From JBDGRJ01 sp042218115 (GTDB lineage Bacteria > Patescibacteriota > Patescibacteriia > Magasanikbacterales > UBA922): a stretch of 27,726 bases of DNA. The notes beneath the pieces are model-generated. The model saw only the letters and a program-made list of their open reading frames with translations. It made no database searches and was not told the DNA's origin. The stretch lies in the NCBI GenBank assembly GCA_042218115.1, contig JBDGRJ010000014.1:1-27726 (forward strand), written 5' to 3'. The position numbers and the translations under genes are program-made. The stretch's first letter is position 1. Each line of letters begins with the position of its first letter. Positions 14,431 to 23,902 of this stretch are shown here, piece by piece.

Positions 14431-17274
14431 ATGAACCAAAAAATAAAAGTAAAAAACTCACGCGTACACAATCTAAAAGAAGTCTCTGTCGAGATACCCA
14501 AAAACAAGCTGACTGTAATTACCGGCTTATCCGGATCCGGAAAATCTTCTCTGGCCTTTGATACCATCTATGCAGAAGGTCAACGACGTTATGCTGAAAG
14601 TATGAGTGCTCAAGCAAGAAAGTTTATGGACATCGAAGATAAACCGGATGTAGATGATATCGAAGGATTATCTCCAACCATAGCCATCAGTCAGCAAAAT
14701 AATAACCAAAACCCGCGCTCTACAGTAGGTACAGCGACTGAAATCTATGATTTACTGCGACTGCTCTTTGCCAGAGCAGGCACACAGTATGATCCTGAGA
14801 CAGGCGAAAAAGCTGAAAGCTACTCAAAAGGTGAGGTGACTGAGCTAGTAAGACAGATGAAAAAAGATAAAGATAATGATCTAGTATTACTATCCCCAAT
14901 AGTAAAAGAAGAAGAGATAGATCCAGATCGATTAATTTCCAGAATTGAACCGGTAGGATGCTCTGATCTTAGAGTAAACGGAGAGTTTATGACTATTCAT
15001 GAACTACAGGATTATGACTTTAAAGAAGATAAGAAATACTCTATAGAACTAGTAATCGAGACATTGGAGCAGGACAAAAAACAAAACATACAGATGCTTA
15101 CGGACAAAGCCCTGGATCTGTCCGATGGTTTTGTAAAAATATATGACAAAGAAAATAATTCTGAGGTTATTTATTCGACAGTTCCATATGCAAAGAAGTC
15201 CCAAAAAGAGTTTCCATCACTAGAGACCAGATCTTTCAGCTTCAACAGCCCCTATGGAGCATGCCCGAGATGTAATGGTTTAGGATACACTATGGAAGTA
15301 GACCCAGATCTAGCAGTACCCAATGAAGACTTAAGCTTAGACGAAGGCGCAATTCAGCCCTGGGCCCGCCTTACGGGCAATAAAAAACAAAAGAAAAAGC
15401 TGCTCGAGAAAGTAGCTGATGAACACGGATTCTCAATGAAAACTAAAGTAAAGAAGTTATCAGATAAGGTAATGAATATACTTCTTTACGGTGACGATAA
15501 AGAATATGAAATTAACGGAAAAACTAAGACTTTCTCCGGTGTAGTCCCTGATCTGACCCAAAGACACAATGAGACCGACTCAGACTATGTAAAAGAGAAA
15601 GTGGAAAACTATATGAAAGAAAGGGTCTGTTCGGTATGCGAAGGAAAAAGGCTAAAGCCTTCCAGTTTATCAGTACGAATCGGAGATTATTCTATCGCTG
15701 ATATTACTGAAAAAACCATAGAAGAAGCAAAAAATATTTTCGAACAATTAGCCGCTGATGAAGAAAATGATCTGAATCAAAACATCGACGAAGGTGACTT
15801 GAATATAGCTAAACCTATTGCAAAAGAAATAAAACAGAGACTGGAAGATCTGATGCAGGTCGGTCTTTATTATCTGACTCTGGATCGGTCACTTAATACA
15901 CTAGCCGGAGGAGAAGCACAAAGGATAAGGCTCTCTACTCAGATTTCTACTGGTCTGACTGATATCATTTATGTACTGGATGAGCCTACAATAGGGCTTC
16001 ATGCTAAGGACAACCAAAAGCTAATTGATACTCTAAATACACTAAAAGAAAAAAATAATACTGTCATAGTTGTAGAGCACGATGAACAAACTATAGAAGC
16101 CGCCGATCACGTAATCGATCTGGGTCCTAGAGCCGGAAAACACGGCGGAAAAGTAATAGCTGAGGGCAGTCCCGAAGAGATTAAACAGGTAGAAAAATCA
16201 GTAACAGCAGGCTATCTAACAGGAAGGGAAAAGATAGAGGTGCCAGAAGAAAGAAGAACAGAAGGCGATAGCTCACTGGAGATTAAAGGGGCAAAAGCTT
16301 TTAATCTGAAAAATATAGATGTCGAGTTGCCATTGGAGAGATTTATCTGTGTTACCGGTGTCTCCGGCTCCGGTAAATCAACTCTAGTAACAAATATTAT
16401 ATCCAAAGCACTGCATCAGGAGTTTCACCAAGCAAAAAGTGAGCCGGCTGAGCACGAAGAGATCAAGGGAACCGGATACTTGAACAAAGTAATAACAATA
16501 GATCAAGACCCGATAGGCAGAACACCTCGCTCCAACCCAGCAACCTACACCGGACTGTTTACACCAATAAGAGAGATATTTGCCGACACACCCGAAGCAA
16601 AGATGAAAGGGATGGATCCGGGCTACTTCTCATTTAATGTAAAAGGGGCGGGAAGATGTGAAGCCTGCAGTGGAAATGGCTATAAGGAAATATCGATGCA
16701 GTTTATGTCAGATGTATATATTAAATGTCCTGAATGCCAAGGCAAAAGATATAACCAAGAAACACTAGAAGTACACTACAGACAAAAAAATATAGCTGAT
16801 GTACTCGATATGACTATCCACGAAGCGTATCGCTTCTTTAATGACCACAAATCGGTAGCCTCAAAGCTGAAAGTCCTTAGAGATGTCGGTCTAGGCTACC
16901 TTCGTTTGGGTCAGCCCGCCACTACTCTATCAGGCGGAGAAGCCCAGAGGATCAAACTAGCAAAAGAGCTGTCAAAACGAGATACAGGTGACACTCTATA
17001 CATCTTGGATGAACCTACTACAGGGCTTCACTTTGAAGATATAAAGAAACTACTAATGGTATTAAATGAGCTAGTTGAAAAAGGCAATACAGTACTGACA
17101 ATAGAGCATAATTTAAATGTAATAAAGTGTGCTGACTGGCTTATAGATATGGGACCTGAAGGTGGAAAAAAGGGTGGAGAGGTAGTAGCCGAAGGAACAC
17201 CAGAACAGGTCGCAAATACGGATGGTAGCTTTACGGGAAAATACTTAAAAGAGGCTCTAAACCAGGATAATTAA
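14431..17274 (+). CDS. uvrA: Excinuclease ABC subunit A (UvrA)
   Basis: About 947 residues, full length. UvrA is the damage-sensing ATPase of nucleotide excision repair. Two ABC modules are visible: Walker A GLSGSGKSS (about 32-40) with signature LAGGEAQRIRLS, and Walker A GVSGSGKSTL (about 641-650) with signature LSGGEAQRIKLA. Zinc-binding cysteines occur as CPRC plus CSVCEGKRL in the first half and CEAC plus CPECQGKRY in the second. The frame extends to a TTG at 14422, but family alignment favours the ATG at 14431 (MNQKIKVKNSRVHNLK). It lies 16 nt after the Cys-rich gene and probably shares its transcript. uvrB and uvrC are not here. Confidence 0.98.
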   Translation: MNQKIKVKNSRVHNLKEVSVEIPKNKLTVITGLSGSGKSSLAFDTIYAEGQRRYAESMSAQARKFMDIEDKPDVDDIEGLSPTIAISQQNNNQNPRSTVGTATEIYDLLRLLFARAGTQYDPETGEKAESYSKGEVTELVRQMKKDKDNDLVLLSPIVKEEEIDPDRLISRIEPVGCSDLRVNGEFMTIHELQDYDFKEDKKYSIELVIETLEQDKKQNIQMLTDKALDLSDGFVKIYDKENNSEVIYSTVPYAKKSQKEFPSLETRSFSFNSPYGACPRCNGLGYTMEVDPDLAVPNEDLSLDEGAIQPWARLTGNKKQKKKLLEKVADEHGFSMKTKVKKLSDKVMNILLYGDDKEYEINGKTKTFSGVVPDLTQRHNETDSDYVKEKVENYMKERVCSVCEGKRLKPSSLSVRIGDYSIADITEKTIEEAKNIFEQLAADEENDLNQNIDEGDLNIAKPIAKEIKQRLEDLMQVGLYYLTLDRSLNTLAGGEAQRIRLSTQISTGLTDIIYVLDEPTIGLHAKDNQKLIDTLNTLKEKNNTVIVVEHDEQTIEAADHVIDLGPRAGKHGGKVIAEGSPEEIKQVEKSVTAGYLTGREKIEVPEERRTEGDSSLEIKGAKAFNLKNIDVELPLERFICVTGVSGSGKSTLVTNIISKALHQEFHQAKSEPAEHEEIKGTGYLNKVITIDQDPIGRTPRSNPATYTGLFTPIREIFADTPEAKMKGMDPGYFSFNVKGAGRCEACSGNGYKEISMQFMSDVYIKCPECQGKRYNQETLEVHYRQKNIADVLDMTIHEAYRFFNDHKSVASKLKVLRDVGLGYLRLGQPATTLSGGEAQRIKLAKELSKRDTGDTLYILDEPTTGLHFEDIKKLLMVLNELVEKGNTVLTIEHNLNVIKCADWLIDMGPEGGKKGGEVVAEGTPEQVANTDGSFTGKYLKEALNQDN

Positions 17275-17304
17275 AGCCATTTTTAAATAAAAAATCTTAA
17301 AAAC

Positions 17305-17331
17305 AAAAACGCCCCAAACGGGGCGTTTTTA
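17305..17331 (+). terminator. Intrinsic terminator, probably bidirectional
   Basis: GCCCC-AAAC-GGGGC flanked by five A on the left and five T on the right. It lies between the convergent ends of uvrA and ftsH and can stop transcription from both sides. Confidence 0.85.
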
Positions 17332-17388
17332 TATTTATGAAGCTATAACTACTTTCTCAAATAGAACTAGTTTGAGCTAATAATCGAA

Positions 17389-19305
17389 CTACTTTTCTGT
17401 CTCATCTTCATCTTTATTGCTGTTTTCATCTTCTGCATCTTCCTGCTGTTCATCAGTTTCTGTTTCATCTTTTAGCACTACCTCACCTTTCATAATTTTA
17501 TCGAACTCTTCTTTTTCCACGGTCTCTTTTTCTAAGAGAGTTCTAACTAGCTCCTCAAGCTCGTCCTCGTGCTCGTCCAATATCTTTCTAGCTCTATCTC
17601 TAGCTTCAAGAAGAATATTATTTATCTCTTCATCGATTTTAGTCGCTGTCTCCTCACTGTAGTTTTGCTCTTCATGAATCTCCTGGGCTAAGAAAATAGT
17701 CTCATCATTTTCTCCATAACTTCTAGGGGCAAGCGAATCTGTCATACCATATCTCTTCACCATTTTACTTGCCACTTGAGTTGCTTTCTTAAGATCATTT
17801 GAAGGTCCGGTCGATACACTATTGTCTCCGTATATCTTCTTTTCAGTTACATACCCACCCATCATCATAGCTAACTTATCTTTTAGTTGCTCTAGCGTTT
17901 TGTAATTCTCATCTTCATCCGGCATAGCTAAAGTATAGCCTCCGGCTTTCCCTCTGCCAACAATAGATACTTTTCGTACAGTGTCGCAGTGCTCTAGGAA
18001 GTTACCTACTATAGCGTGCCCGGCTTCGTGATATGCTGTCATCTCACGTTCATCTTCTGTCATTACCTTTGATTCTTTAGACGGCCCCATCAATACCCGC
18101 TCAATACACTCAAAAATCATTTCCTGTCCAATCTCATCTTTACCTTTCCTTACGGCCAATATAGCAGCCTCATTTAACAGATTCTCTAAATCTGCACCGG
18201 AAAAGCCAGGTGTTCTTTCTGCTACTTTTCTAAAGTCAACACTATCTTTAAACGGCTTATCCTTTGCGTGAATTTCTAGAATGGCCTCTCTTTCTTTAAT
18301 ATCAGGCTTCCCAATAGTAATCTGCCGATCAAACCTACCCGGCCTTAGCAGCGCCTGGTCAAGAATATCAGGACGATTAGTGGCTGCTATTACAATTACT
18401 CCCAAATGAGGATCAAAACCGTCCATTTCTACTAGAATCTGATTGAGAGTCTGCTCTCTTTCATCATGGCTACCTCCCACGCCGGCACCGCGCTTCCTGC
18501 CAACAGCGTCAAGTTCATCTATGAAGATGATAGCCGGAGCTTTTTTCTTGGCTTTTTTGAATAGATCTCTAACCCTAGATGCACCCACACCAACAAACAT
18601 TTCTACAAACTCAGAGCCACTGATATGAAAGAATGGAACCTCTGCTTCACCAGCTACAGCCTTAGCTAGCAAAGTCTTACCCGTGCCGGGCGGCCCCATG
18701 AGCAGTACCCCCTTTGGGATCTCGGCCCCCATATCACTAAATTGCTTTGGTCGCTGAAGGAAATCTACCACCTCTTCTAGTTCTTCTTTTGACTCTTTTA
18801 GCCCTGCTACATCATCAAAAGTCTTCTTCGTATCTTCTGTCTCTTCAGCCTTTTTGGACTGATCCTTGCCAAAGCCCATGGCCCGGTTATTCATACCCTT
18901 AACTTGTCGGGTCATAAAGTAAATAATCGCACCAAGAATTAACAGAGGGAAGATATATGGAGCCAAAACATTCAGCCAGTACTTCCAACCGCTGCGACCC
19001 TCTATAGTAACCTTAATCGCGGATAACTTTTTCGGGTCAACCCCATAGTTACTCATCAGCTCAGAGAAAGATTGATCTTGCTCCTTCTTGACTTCCAGCT
19101 TCCTTTTTTGGTTCTTCAGCTTCACACTCATAGTGTCTCCCTGAACCTTTATGCTCTCGACCTGCTCTTTCTTTATTTCATTAACCAAGGTATTTATTCC
19201 CACTTTTTTCGCTTGCTGCTGCCCTACTTGCGAAAAACTCAGAGCTGAAGCAATAATCAAGAGAGATAAAATTACTACGCCGAATTTTTTAAATAGATCT
19301 TTCAT
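17389..19305 (-). CDS. ftsH: ATP-dependent zinc metalloprotease FtsH
   Basis: 638 residues. Two membrane helices (about 9-25 and 112-131) bracket a small external domain. The AAA+ module has Walker A GPPGTGKT (204-211), Walker B IIFIDELDAVG (about 259-269), and the second region of homology around RPDILDQALLRPGRFDRQ. The zinc protease site is HEAGH at 426-430. It degrades membrane and some soluble proteins as a hexamer. The C-terminus is unusually acidic (from about residue 610, DETETDEQQEDAEDENSN). It has a strong promoter of its own and is convergent with uvrA. Confidence 0.98.
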   Translation of the reverse strand: MKDLFKKFGVVILSLLIIASALSFSQVGQQQAKKVGINTLVNEIKKEQVESIKVQGDTMSVKLKNQKRKLEVKKEQDQSFSELMSNYGVDPKKLSAIKVTIEGRSGWKYWLNVLAPYIFPLLILGAIIYFMTRQVKGMNNRAMGFGKDQSKKAEETEDTKKTFDDVAGLKESKEELEEVVDFLQRPKQFSDMGAEIPKGVLLMGPPGTGKTLLAKAVAGEAEVPFFHISGSEFVEMFVGVGASRVRDLFKKAKKKAPAIIFIDELDAVGRKRGAGVGGSHDEREQTLNQILVEMDGFDPHLGVIVIAATNRPDILDQALLRPGRFDRQITIGKPDIKEREAILEIHAKDKPFKDSVDFRKVAERTPGFSGADLENLLNEAAILAVRKGKDEIGQEMIFECIERVLMGPSKESKVMTEDEREMTAYHEAGHAIVGNFLEHCDTVRKVSIVGRGKAGGYTLAMPDEDENYKTLEQLKDKLAMMMGGYVTEKKIYGDNSVSTGPSNDLKKATQVASKMVKRYGMTDSLAPRSYGENDETIFLAQEIHEEQNYSEETATKIDEEINNILLEARDRARKILDEHEDELEELVRTLLEKETVEKEEFDKIMKGEVVLKDETETDEQQEDAEDENSNKDEDETEK

Positions 19306-19337
19306 TTGTTTGTTATTTGAGTAGTTTCAATACCAGC

Positions 19338-19366
19338 ATTATAGCTGAAAATGGTTGCTATGTCAA
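19338..19366 (-). promoter_or_regulatory. Promoter of ftsH
   Basis: TTGACA (19366-19361), 17-nt spacer, TATAAT (19343-19338) on the minus strand, a perfect consensus. It lies 32 nt upstream of the ftsH start codon and overlaps the -35/spacer region of the opposing ftsK promoter. Confidence 0.88.
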
Positions 19367-19384
19367 TCTACTTTTTGGTAAAAT
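19355..19384 (+). promoter_or_regulatory. Possible promoter of ftsK
   Basis: TTGCTA (19355-19360), 18-nt spacer, TAAAAT (19379-19384). The predicted start falls within a few bases of the ATG at 19394, so the mRNA would be leaderless. It interleaves with the stronger ftsH promoter on the other strand. Confidence 0.45.
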
Positions 19385-19393
19385 AATGCTGCT

Positions 19394-21782
19394 ATGGCCA
19401 AAAAAAGAAAAACAAGCCAATTAAACCCTTCTACAGCTAAAGCTATATCCTCCATACTATCGGTGGTGGCTGTATTAATTATAATACTGAGTTTTTTAGG
19501 TAAAGCAGGAGAGTTTGGGAGAGCAATAAATATGTTTTTGCTCGGACCTCTTTTCGGGCAGATGAAATACTCGGTTCCGATCGTTATGCTGCTTCTACTA
19601 TGGTTTAGTCTGCGTGAGCAAGAAGAATACAGACAAACTTACGGGGCAGGAATACTTCTCTTTTTAGTGGCATCTTGCAGCTTATTCCATCTACAATTTT
19701 CCGTTGACGAGATGAAAATGAAAGCACTAGAAGGGCTTGGTGGTGGCATTTTTGGTATGCCCGCCTGGCTGTTAGGGAAATACATGGGTTCTATCGCCAG
19801 CGTCACTCTACTTATCGGACTACTACTGATATCAATACTTTTGATCTTCAACAACTCCATTGCTAACTTCGTATTGGCACATAAAAAGCTTATGGACAAA
19901 CTAGGCAAAACCGGAGAAATAATTAATAGCTTGACCGAAAACCTGGTAGTAAAAGATAATATAGACAACACTTTCGATGACGGGGAGCAGATCGATGACT
20001 ACCAAGAGTTTCACCGGGATACCGAGCCCGAACAAAGAAAACCGAAGTTCTCAACTACTACCGACCTGAATGAACAAGAGGTATCGGCCCAAGAAGATAT
20101 TGCAAAAAAAGAAGAGCCAGAACAAGCTAAAGAAACTGAACCTGAAATAGAAGAGAAAAGTAGTGAGGATATAGATATTGATCAGCCAGATTATATGAAA
20201 GGAGTAATCTCAAAAGAAATACCTCCGATATCATTACTATCCTCTAAGAGCCAAAAACCTTCTAGTGGTGATATTAAGAAAAATGCAAANNNNNNNNNNT
20301 TTTAAGCAGTCCAATCTTAATAAAGATAAAACCTTAGAAAACTTTGATCTGGAGGTTGATATGGGCGAAGTAAAAGTCGGACCTACAGTGACTCAATACA
20401 CCTTAAAGCCGCCCAAGGGGGTTAAGCTGGGGCGAATTACATCATTATCCAATAATCTCTCTTTGGCTTTAGCTGCTCATCCGATTAGAATCGAGGCCCC
20501 CATACCGGGTAAATCACTAGTGGGGGTTGAGGTCCCAAATGAAACCAAAGCTCAGGTTACTCTCAAAGAACTGCTAAAAAGCAAAGAGTTTAATGACAGA
20601 GAACATGATATGATGATGGCACTGGGTAAGGACGTAGCCGGAAAGGTATGGTTTGCTGATCTGCCTGATATGCCTCACCTCCTAATAGCGGGTGCCACCG
20701 GCTCCGGTAAGACAGTGTGCCTAAACACTATAATAATGAGCCTGCTCTATCAAAACACCCCCGAAACTCTACGATTTATAATGGTAGACCCCAAGCGAGT
20801 CGAGCTAAAAGATTATGATGGACTTCCTCATCTGCTGACACCTGTTATCACTAAAGCAAAAGAGGCAGTAAATGCACTGGAGTGGACCATAAAAGAGATG
20901 GAAAGGCGCTTTGATGTACTCTCGGAGAGCGGAAGCAGAAATATAGATTCATACAACAAAAAGCATCCAGATAATAAAATGCCGCATCTTGTGTTTATTA
21001 TTGATGAGTTAGCTGATCTAATGCAGGCAGCCTCCAATGAGATAGAATCGGCCACGATCCGGCTGGCACAGATGGCTAGGGCTGTAGGTATCCACTTGAT
21101 ACTGGCCACACAAAGGCCAAGTGTAGATGTGATTACAGGCCTGATGAAAGCTAATATTCCAGCTAGAATATCTTTCTCGGTAGCTTCAGCCACCGATTCT
21201 AGGGTGATATTAGACGAGCCAGGTGCAGAAAAGCTGGTAGGACAGGGAGATATGCTTCTCTCTACCTCTGACCTATCACAACCGGCCAGAATTCAAGGTG
21301 CGTATATTTCTGAACAAGAAGTAAAAAGAGTGGTAGATTATCTGTCAGAGGATGGAGAAACAAATTATGACGAATCCATCGTAGAATCACAGTCAAAGAC
21401 AAGTCAGATGTTCGAAGATGAAGAACAAGAAAAAGATGAGCTATTTGATGAGGCGAAAAAAACAGTGTTGAAAGCAGAAAAAGGAAGTGCATCTTTACTA
21501 CAGAGAAAACTAAGGATAGGATATGCCCGAGCTGCTAGAATTCTGGACCAGCTTCATGAAGAAGGTATAGTAGGAGAAGCGAGAGGCTCAAAAGCTAGGG
21601 AGATAACCTTATCAGAACAGGAAATAGTAGAGGAGCTGGATAAAGACGGCGCTCAAAATGTCTACAAAAATGATGAAGATAATGATAATATAAAGGACGA
21701 GGACCAGCAAGAGCAAGATGAAGAAGAACAAGAAGATAATAAAGATCAAGATCACGAAGAGCAAAACCCAAAACAAAATTAA
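19394..21782 (+). CDS. ftsK: DNA translocase FtsK, split by an assembly gap
   Basis: A single gene in two frames, broken only by ten N at 20290-20299. The N-terminal part (to about residue 170) has four or so membrane helices, then a charged linker. After the gap come the beta domain (VGPTVTQYTLKPPKGVKLGR), the RecA-like motor with Walker A GATGSGKTV and Walker B LVFIIDELADLM, and a gamma winged helix (SASLLQRKLRIGYARAARIL). It pumps DNA through the division septum. The frame change is best explained by an arbitrary gap length, not mutation. The C-terminal tail is long and acidic (about 40 residues). The next gene begins 2 nt after the stop. Confidence 0.95.
20290..20299. other. Assembly gap (10 N)
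   Basis: Ten consecutive N inside ftsK, between GDIKKNA and TLENFDLEVDMGEV. FtsK homologues have only a short joining segment here, so the true missing length is probably small. Confidence 0.99.
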
Positions 21783-21783
21783 T

Positions 21784-22479
21784 ATGAAATTTTTTAACAA
21801 AAAAGAGATACAAAAAACAGATAATATAGGAGATGAAATGAAAAGACTGAGAGAAAGAGCCGGCTATGACATCCGGGAGATGGAGGAGATTACTAAATTA
21901 GAAAGGGACCATATACTCGCTATTGAATCTTCTGCTTTTCACAAACTTCCAGAAGGTGGAGTTTATAAAAAATTATTCATCAAAAGATATTTGAGTGCAT
22001 TTGATGTAGATAAGAGAAAATATCTAAAAAAGATAGAAGAATACATACACCAAGACGACGAATACTTTGCTTCTAAACCCGGATTCTTATTCGACAAGAA
22101 TATACCGCTAATGATAAAGGCCTCTGTACTAACTATAGTTGTAGGCTTTCTGCTCGGCTACATAGGAATACAAGTAGAAGAGATACTACAACCTCCACCC
22201 TTGACCCTATCAGCCCCCAGTGAAAGTTTCAGTACCTCAAAAGATAAAATATCCATAAGAGGAAAAACGGGAAAGGAAGTAATGCTGTCTATAAACGGAA
22301 AAAAAATCTCACATAATACAAAGGGTATGTTTGAAAAGGAGATAGAATTAAATGAGGGTCTTAATACTATAATAATCAAAGCAAAAAAAGAGCACGGGAA
22401 AACAACCACCAAAATCAGACACGTAGTAAAAAAACAAAAACAACGCTTCTCTCTTAAAAATAAAAACAAAGAAATATAA
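21784..22479 (+). CDS. RodZ-like HTH membrane protein
   Basis: 231 residues from the ATG at 21784; the frame is open further upstream, but that would overlap ftsK. An N-terminal HTH_25-type helix-turn-helix (about 14-80: GDEMKRLRERAGYDIREMEE, ending FIKRYLSAFDVD) is followed by one membrane helix (about 108-128) and a C-terminal Ig-like domain (about 138-215) with the GxxxxEVMLSINGKK and LNEGLNTIII patterns. RodZ links MreB to the envelope and sets cell shape; whether this one does so cannot be told, as mreB is not here. Its position directly after ftsK fits an envelope or division role. Confidence 0.82.
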   Translation: MKFFNKKEIQKTDNIGDEMKRLRERAGYDIREMEEITKLERDHILAIESSAFHKLPEGGVYKKLFIKRYLSAFDVDKRKYLKKIEEYIHQDDEYFASKPGFLFDKNIPLMIKASVLTIVVGFLLGYIGIQVEEILQPPPLTLSAPSESFSTSKDKISIRGKTGKEVMLSINGKKISHNTKGMFEKEIELNEGLNTIIIKAKKEHGKTTTKIRHVVKKQKQRFSLKNKNKEI

Positions 22480-22497
22480 TTTTATTTAAAAAATGTT

Positions 22498-22621
22498 CCA
22501 GGGGTGCAGAAACAACCCTGATTCGAAGTCTTGAGCTTGACTCACCAACGAGAGTCAGGATGGTTTCGAACCCAAAGTTATGCACTTGACATAAGACAGT
22601 TCAAAAACTAAGCTACACCTG
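22498..22621 (-). repeat. Hairpin repeat copy C, between rodZ-like gene and recA
   Basis: A 13-nt stem with one mismatch (22509-22521 with 22555-22567) surrounds the shared core (22530-22550). On the minus strand it ends with CTGCACC and, further on, CATTTTTTAAAT, similar to copy A. A weaker outer pairing joins 22498-22508 to about 22613-22621. The minus strand at 22561-22618 looks faintly like tRNA (GGTGTAGCTTAG, a 5-bp stem, GGGTTCGAA), but the T stem, acceptor and U33 fail, so it is not called as a tRNA. Confidence 0.6.
22586..22614 (+). promoter_or_regulatory. Possible recA promoter
   Basis: TTGACA (22586-22591), 17-nt spacer, TAAGCT (22609-22614). The -35 is perfect and the -10 weak. 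A start near 22621 would leave about 22 nt before recA. No LexA-type box was recognised. Confidence 0.4.
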
Positions 22622-22642
22622 TCACTTAGTAACAAGATTAAA

Positions 22643-23737
22643 ATGGCAGAAAAAGACAAACAAGAGGCAACCAAGGCGGCCGTAGATCAAATAAAAGAAA
22701 AGTATGGTGAAGGATCGATAATGAAATTCGGAGACGCAACTCCTGATGATGTTAGCTCAATCTCTACTGGCTGTTTATCGCTGGATCTAGCTTTGGGAAT
22801 TCAAGGAGTACCCAGAGGTAGGGTAGTAGAGATTTACGGTCCGGAAGCAAGCGGAAAGACGACACTAGCCCAACACATAATAGCAGAAACACAAGACGAG
22901 GATGGAATAGCAGCCTTTATCGATGCGGAGCATGCCCTAGACCCCGAATACGCTGAAAAGATTGGTGTAGATGTTGATGAGCTGCTAATTTCTCAGCCCG
23001 ACACCGGTGAACAGGCATTAGAAATTCTAGAAACCCTAGTTCGGTCAAACGGTCTGGATGTAGTGGTGCTAGATTCGGTCGCGGCACTGGTACCAAAAGA
23101 AGAGATAGAAGGAGAGATGGGTGATTCACATGTGGCACTACAAGCACGACTTATGAGCCAAGCTTTAAGAAAGCTGACAGGCTTCATAGGCAAAACCAAT
23201 ACCACGGTTATCTTTCTCAACCAGATCAGAATGAAAGTCGGAACCTACTTCGGTAATCCTGAAACCACACCGGGCGGAAGAGCACTCAAATTCTATTCAT
23301 CAGTTAGAATAGAGCTGAGAAGGCGAGCAAAAATAAAACACCAGGGAGATGTAATAGGAAACAGAGTAAAAGCAAAAGTAGCAAAGAACAAAGTTGCTGC
23401 ACCTTTTAAGACCACAGAGTTTGATATTATGTACAACCAAGGTATATCAACTGCCGGAGACACTATGAAGGTCGGAATCGAGCACGACATCATCGAAAAG
23501 AGAGGTCACACTTATTATTATGAAGGTGATCAATTAGATGATGTAGAGAAGCTGGAAGTAGGAAAAGAAAAGACTAAAAAATTCTTAAATGAAAATCCGG
23601 AGGTCATGGAGGAGATAAGAGAAGAGATATTAGATAAGATTAATGAAGAAAAGACAGAAGACGAAGAAGAGCAGGATGATGAACAAGAGGAGGAAGAGGA
23701 AGATGAAGACGAAGAAGAGGACGAACAGGAAGACTAA
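22643..23737 (+). CDS. recA: Recombinase RecA
   Basis: 364 residues. Walker A is GPEASGKT (66-73), followed by IDAEHALDPEYA, VVVLDSVAALVPK and the FLNQIRMKVGTYFGNPETTP region containing the L2 loop. It forms filaments on single-stranded DNA for strand exchange and repair. The core ends near 325; the last 40 residues are almost pure Glu/Asp, longer than the acidic tail of E. coli RecA, which is known to damp DNA binding. It is followed by a strong terminator. Confidence 0.98.
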   Translation: MAEKDKQEATKAAVDQIKEKYGEGSIMKFGDATPDDVSSISTGCLSLDLALGIQGVPRGRVVEIYGPEASGKTTLAQHIIAETQDEDGIAAFIDAEHALDPEYAEKIGVDVDELLISQPDTGEQALEILETLVRSNGLDVVVLDSVAALVPKEEIEGEMGDSHVALQARLMSQALRKLTGFIGKTNTTVIFLNQIRMKVGTYFGNPETTPGGRALKFYSSVRIELRRRAKIKHQGDVIGNRVKAKVAKNKVAAPFKTTEFDIMYNQGISTAGDTMKVGIEHDIIEKRGHTYYYEGDQLDDVEKLEVGKEKTKKFLNENPEVMEEIREEILDKINEEKTEDEEEQDDEQEEEEEDEDEEEDEQED

Positions 23738-23781
23738 CCACTCTTAAACTAAAGTAAGCCGCCAACCTATTCAACGTTCTG

Positions 23782-23815
23782 AGACCACCCTGGATCCAGG
23801 GTGGTCTTTCTTTTT
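23782..23815 (+). terminator. recA terminator
   Basis: A 26-nt perfect palindrome (23782-23807; half-site AGACCACCCTGGA) followed by TTCTTTTT. The T-rich tract is on the plus side, so it serves recA. Confidence 0.9.
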
Positions 23816-23902
23816 AGCTGCTGCTATAAACACATAGGGATAATTACAGCTAAAAACAGAAGAAGAAAAATTAGGGGTTAAATTCTAGAACATTAAAGTA
23901 AC

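Noticed and set aside
22561..22622. tRNA-like sequence on the minus strand (GGTGTAGCTTAG, 5-bp anticodon-like stem, GGGTTCGAA).
   Set aside because: Only two or three T-stem pairs form, the acceptor does not close, there is no GG in the D loop, and the loop lacks U33. The GGGTTCGAA part also occurs in hairpin copy B, so it belongs to the repeat.
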